From NCBI RefSeq assembly GCF_023856365.1, contig NC_064551.1:17374849-17438848 (forward strand): DNA of 64,000 bases, in the 5' to 3' direction. The first letter of the stretch is position 1; every line of letters starts with the position of its first letter. The notes beneath the pieces were generated by a model. The model was not told where the DNA came from, did no database searches, and saw nothing but the letters and a program-made list of their open reading frames with translations. The DNA is from Brienomyrus brachyistius. Lineage: Eukaryota > Chordata > Actinopteri > Osteoglossiformes > Mormyridae. Below, one piece after another: positions 60,401 to 64,000 of the stretch. The position numbers were made by a program, and so were the translations under genes.

Positions 60401-62150
60401 GGCTTATACCTATCATTCTTAAAAGATCACTCGCGTATGACTTTTGTTTCTGTCTGGTTATTGGTCGCAGAGCGTAGCTGGTTAAATGGGGTGGTGATCT
60501 AACAGCGTTGTGATTTAACGCTGTGCCCCACCCCCCCATGTTACCCGTCAGCAGGGCTGCAACCTAAATCGCTGGGCGCTTCACGGTTTGTTAGAAACCT
60601 TAAGCATGCAGCTGTGCTGGAGTCCTCAGATGGGGAGCGATAGGATCCAGGATCACTGCTGGAGAAAATGGGAGCATTGTGCTCAGTGGTGGTGTTTACA
60701 AGTTTGCATAGGGCCCCTGAGGTTTGGCCCCCTGTTGGTCACAAATAATCACAACACTAAATATTTAAAAAAATGCATTATTTACTTAGGAGATGCTGGA
60801 GTAGTGTGGTCTGCTAAGTAGCTAGCTAACTATGATCTTCTAACTGTGGTCGATAACTATTTATCTGAGGGTGGCCTCAGATACTACAAATCAGGTGCTT
60901 GCACATGCCTGGGAAACTCCAGGTAGAAACCTGGCATCACATATTACATGGAGTTGGAACGTTTCTGCAGAAGTATCACTTCATTCTTAAGTCTCTCGGG
61001 GAGTTTTTTTCGGTGACATGCGCAAATACCAAGTAATAACTCAGTTGCTGCTGGAGTACAAATCATAACAAATTATGAACAAATATAGTTGCTGCTTGAG
61101 ACAAAAGGTAAGCCACGATTTATTAATGATGAGCAAATATGAGATCAGTACTTCACTTGTGTTATTCATTACTACCTCCTTCAATAGTTCCTCCAGTAAT
61201 TCACAAAGGTTTACAGAATTAACACATATTGTATCAAATATGCTAACTGCCTGAGATAAAACATACATCACAATTCATTAATTATGGATTAACCTGAGAT
61301 CAATATGTAAGTAAGACTTAGTTTGTGGGTAATTAATACTTAACATAATACATGTTACTGTTTTTTCTCTCCGCACACTTGGATGAAGGTTCGTGAAGCT
61401 GGTGACCAGGTATCCGTGATCTTCTCCTATGCTCCTCAGAAGCAGAGTGACTGATTGCTGACCATCCAGCAAAACTGAGCCAAACTGAGTGCCTGAGTCC
61501 TGGCTTGAGCAGGTGGACCAGGGGAGCAAAAGAAAAATCCCCACCTTCCCCCAATGTTCTCTCAAGGTGAGGCAGCGTTTACCACCAGGTTTGGGAGCCC
61601 CTGCTGGCCACAAACAGTCAGTACACTTGAGGGAGCGAAGGGGCCCTCAACTTTATGAATTAGGCCCCAGAATCAGGAAACCTGCCTCTGCAGCTCAGAC
61701 CAAGTCCTCTGAGACAATCATTGTGTGTCAGTACTATTCTTGAGTATTCATTCATAATGAATGAACACATGGCAGGGTGTCCATCAGCATGAAGGGCCCC
61801 CCACTGGTGGATTTAGGATCATTATTAATTATAGCATATCGCAGACAATGAAATGGTGTTTTAATTAAACAGAATAAAGAATCTGTTTCATGAGACGGCA
61901 AAATGATTCACCGTTTCCCCTTCTTTCCTAGTGACAGTGTCGCCTTCCTTTTGTCGGACGAGGCGAATGCTATTCCTAAGAGATTAATCCAGCACACGAG
62001 GGTGAATGGAAACGACACTGTGGAACAAGGCGGGTTTGATTAATTTTTACTTTTTTTTACTTTCCTGCCCTCAGGAAAATGGCAGAAATTGTTATAGCGT
62101 CACAGGCCAATTCGAAACAAAATAAAGAAATATCACCTCTAACAGAAAAA
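60401..62150. other. No gene seen
   Basis: No supported exon. A minus-strand open stretch at about 61378-61500 (SSQDSGTQFGSVLLDGQQSV) lacks convincing splice borders and is left unannotated. Confidence 0.4.
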
Positions 62151-62194
62151 TGCCCTTTTAGACACTTTTGCTGAATCCTAGTTGCGGCTTTTCT

Positions 62195-62350
62195 CTCATG
62201 GGGTGTACGTCCGGAGGTGGGCTGTCTGTGCCGTGGCCGGAAGGTTGTGGGTTCAAACCCTCCGGTTGGGTTGGGGAAGGCTCCAGTCCCAGCCTGCTGC
62301 TGGCTGACCATGGATACCCCACCCACATGTGGTGCCTGTTAAAATAATCA
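62195..62350 (+). repeat. tRNA-derived SINE-like fragment
   Basis: GTGCCGTGGCCGGAAGGTTG followed by TGGGTTCAAACCCTCCGG resembles a tRNA T-arm/B-box region. The body GGGGAAGGCTCCAGTCCC follows. Confidence 0.5.
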
Positions 62351-62439
62351 TTAATAATGGCCCTTTCCACACTTTCTTGCATCTAGAGACCTTGTCTCAT
62401 ACCTACAGACGACTTGGCAAGTCTAATTCACCTCAGAGT

Positions 62440-62710
62440 GTTCTTAGAATTTGGGGGGAACAGGAGAACCCAGTGGAAACTCCACAATGACATGGGGAGA
62501 ACATGCAAATTCCACATATGAAGCTGGGGCAGAAACTCCCACCCTGGTCTGCAGAGGTGTGAGGAGACCATGCTAACCTCAGCACGCTGCCCTGCAAAGG
62601 GTTGGAACCCCATCCCAGGTTCTTCACCGCTTTGTGCCTGGAGCTGCTTGGATAGGCTCTGGACCTCTGCAGCCCTGCATAGGAATAGGCTCGATGGATG
62701 GATGGACTGA
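62440..62710 (-). repeat. tRNA-derived fish SINE (minus, degraded)
   Basis: It shares GACATGGGGAGAACATGCAA ATTCCACA and GCAGAGGTGTGAGGAGACCA with the SINE at 7305-7656, and ends in a GATGGATGGATGG tail. Confidence 0.7.
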
Positions 62711-64000
62711 TTTAATCATGTCACGAATAGCAGAGGAGAACTTTTCTGGAATTTTCCCAAGCCACCAAAGTTCCTGCTTATCCTGTCTCCCGTTCCAGCA
62801 GATTCCCCCTGGCACTCAGACTGCTCAGGTGAACTGCGTCAACGTGGCTCGATGGTGTGGTACCGTGGTCTATCTCACAGGCTGACGCCCACGTTTGGGC
62901 TTGTGCTGTAGGCTTGTGCGACCTTTTTCGAAACAGCTACACGTAGCGAGAGAAACGCACATTACTGCGGAGGCACATTAACTCTAGCTTAAAGGTCATG
63001 TTTAATTTGCAGTTAAGGACGACAAACACAAACAAGTGTTTTTCTGAGTGACGTCTGCCATATTGCCTCAATGTCATCAACACAGTGGGCGGGATAAAAG
63101 TCAAGCTCATTATGGAAAGGAAAAGACATTTAAGTGCGTTTAAATGCCAAATTACTGTAACTGTAATCTTTCCAGTTAGTGGAACACTTGACCTGTCCTA
63201 TGTTTCATTTTTAAAGGTTTATTTTTCTCTGACTTGCCTCTGAACAGAACAGCCTCTTGCTCAAGTCATTTAACAGCTGTTCATTACAGGGCAATAACCA
63301 GCTGCTGGAAAGTGTGTAGCTTGGCTAAACGTTTTCAATCGTGTGATGCTGTGGTCCTCTGATCCATCCATCAGGCCCTTGGCGAATGGTAGTTACATTC
63401 CTCCAGGCCTGGGTTGGGGAACTTGGGAAATCATCAAGAAGGCGAAGAGGAACTTTTTTTTTCCGTGGCCTTTGCCTTGCGGCAAGACAAATGGACATTA
63501 GAGAGAGTGTAACCCTGTATTACACAGATGTAATTAACACACCACACCCATCATGCCTAACTGCAGATCAACATAACATAATGTCAGGTAACAAATCCTG
63601 CCTGTAGTACTTCACCCGTACTGGTAGTGTCCCTATATTCAAATGGGACTATATTGAATTAATATCTGTTAACTCTTCAGGTACAAAAGTGGGTGTAATA
63701 GTATATTGTTGCTGTGAATAAAGCCCAGATTTCAGGCCAGAGTGAGGTGATGGGGGTCCATGGAGGGAGGGTAGTGTCGAAGGTCCTTATCCTATTGGAG
63801 ATGAGTTGCTGATTAAATTTCATCTCACTGTCATTTGATTAGTTTGTTACCCAGTTCAGAGAATTTAATTTCAAATAAGTATAAGAGAAAGCACTCAGTT
63901 ACTGAGACCCCTGGACTGGATAAGTAATTACGAAAAGAGGCGGTTGGGATGGAGATGTATAGAATTACGAAAAGCACTTCAGATTTTGGATAATTCATTG
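62711..64000. other. No gene seen
   Basis: Intergenic sequence up to the window edge without recognisable exon, RNA gene or repeat. Confidence 0.4.

Noticed and set aside
61278..61613. 111-codon minus-strand ORF with SSQDSGTQFGSVLLDGQQSV
   Set aside because: No clear splice borders or family; another frame over the same DNA is equally open.
1..64000. CRISPR array, prophage or bacterial operon
   Set aside because: The spliced vertebrate genes and eukaryotic repeats exclude a prokaryotic source. The minisatellite has no unique spacers.

Overview
The window looks like a piece of a ray-finned fish (teleost) nuclear chromosome. It has intron-rich genes with GT..AG splice sites, many teleost-type repeats (tRNA-derived SINEs, hAT, Tc1 and LINE remnants, microsatellites, a minisatellite) and a vertebrate gene block. 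I read four complete genes from exon translations with matching splice phases: brox (minus, 16304-20002), aida (plus, 22708-28021), mia3/TANGO1 (minus, 30071-43415) and taf1a (plus, 45559-50014). This is the same order and relative orientation as human 1q41 (BROX-AIDA-MIA3-TAF1A), so the block is old conserved synteny. The species cannot be named from the sequence.

Layout. 1-2119: 2.7 copies of a 781-bp tandem repeat carrying a tRNA-Leu-like sequence. 2120-6293: a 5'-truncated, frameshifted brachyury (tbxt) copy on the minus strand (three 3' exons), whose last exon is split by a 2.35-kb DNA transposon with long terminal inverted repeats and an 8-9 bp target duplication. 7300-11552: a 3.5-kb palindrome with a nested foldback core, followed by a second, inverted copy of the brachyury last exon that keeps the uninterrupted (empty) insertion site. 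12880-13646: a decayed integrase-type transposase. 14540-14800: a GC-rich repeat. 14.8-50.3 kb: the gene block. 51461-52711: about 32 copies of a 39-bp minisatellite. 52.7-64 kb: repeat-littered DNA with no gene I can recognise.

The four genes do unrelated work. Brox is a Bro1-domain, CAAX-ended ESCRT-associated protein. Aida is an axin-interacting, C2-like dorsalization factor. Mia3/TANGO1 is the ER-exit-site receptor for bulky cargo such as procollagen. Taf1a is a subunit of the RNA polymerase I factor SL1/TIF-IB. brox and aida are head to head, aida and mia3 tail to tail, and mia3 and taf1a head to head. mia3 has an internal CpG-rich alternative first exon whose phase fits the transmembrane exon, which would give a TANGO1-short type product.

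The most interesting parts are the accessory left end (satellite, broken brachyury copies, transposon with matching empty site, nested palindrome) and the fine structure of mia3 (alternative promoter, GC-AG intron, in-frame 39-bp repeats, two compensable frameshifts in the proline-rich exons). I found no convincing wholly new biological system.
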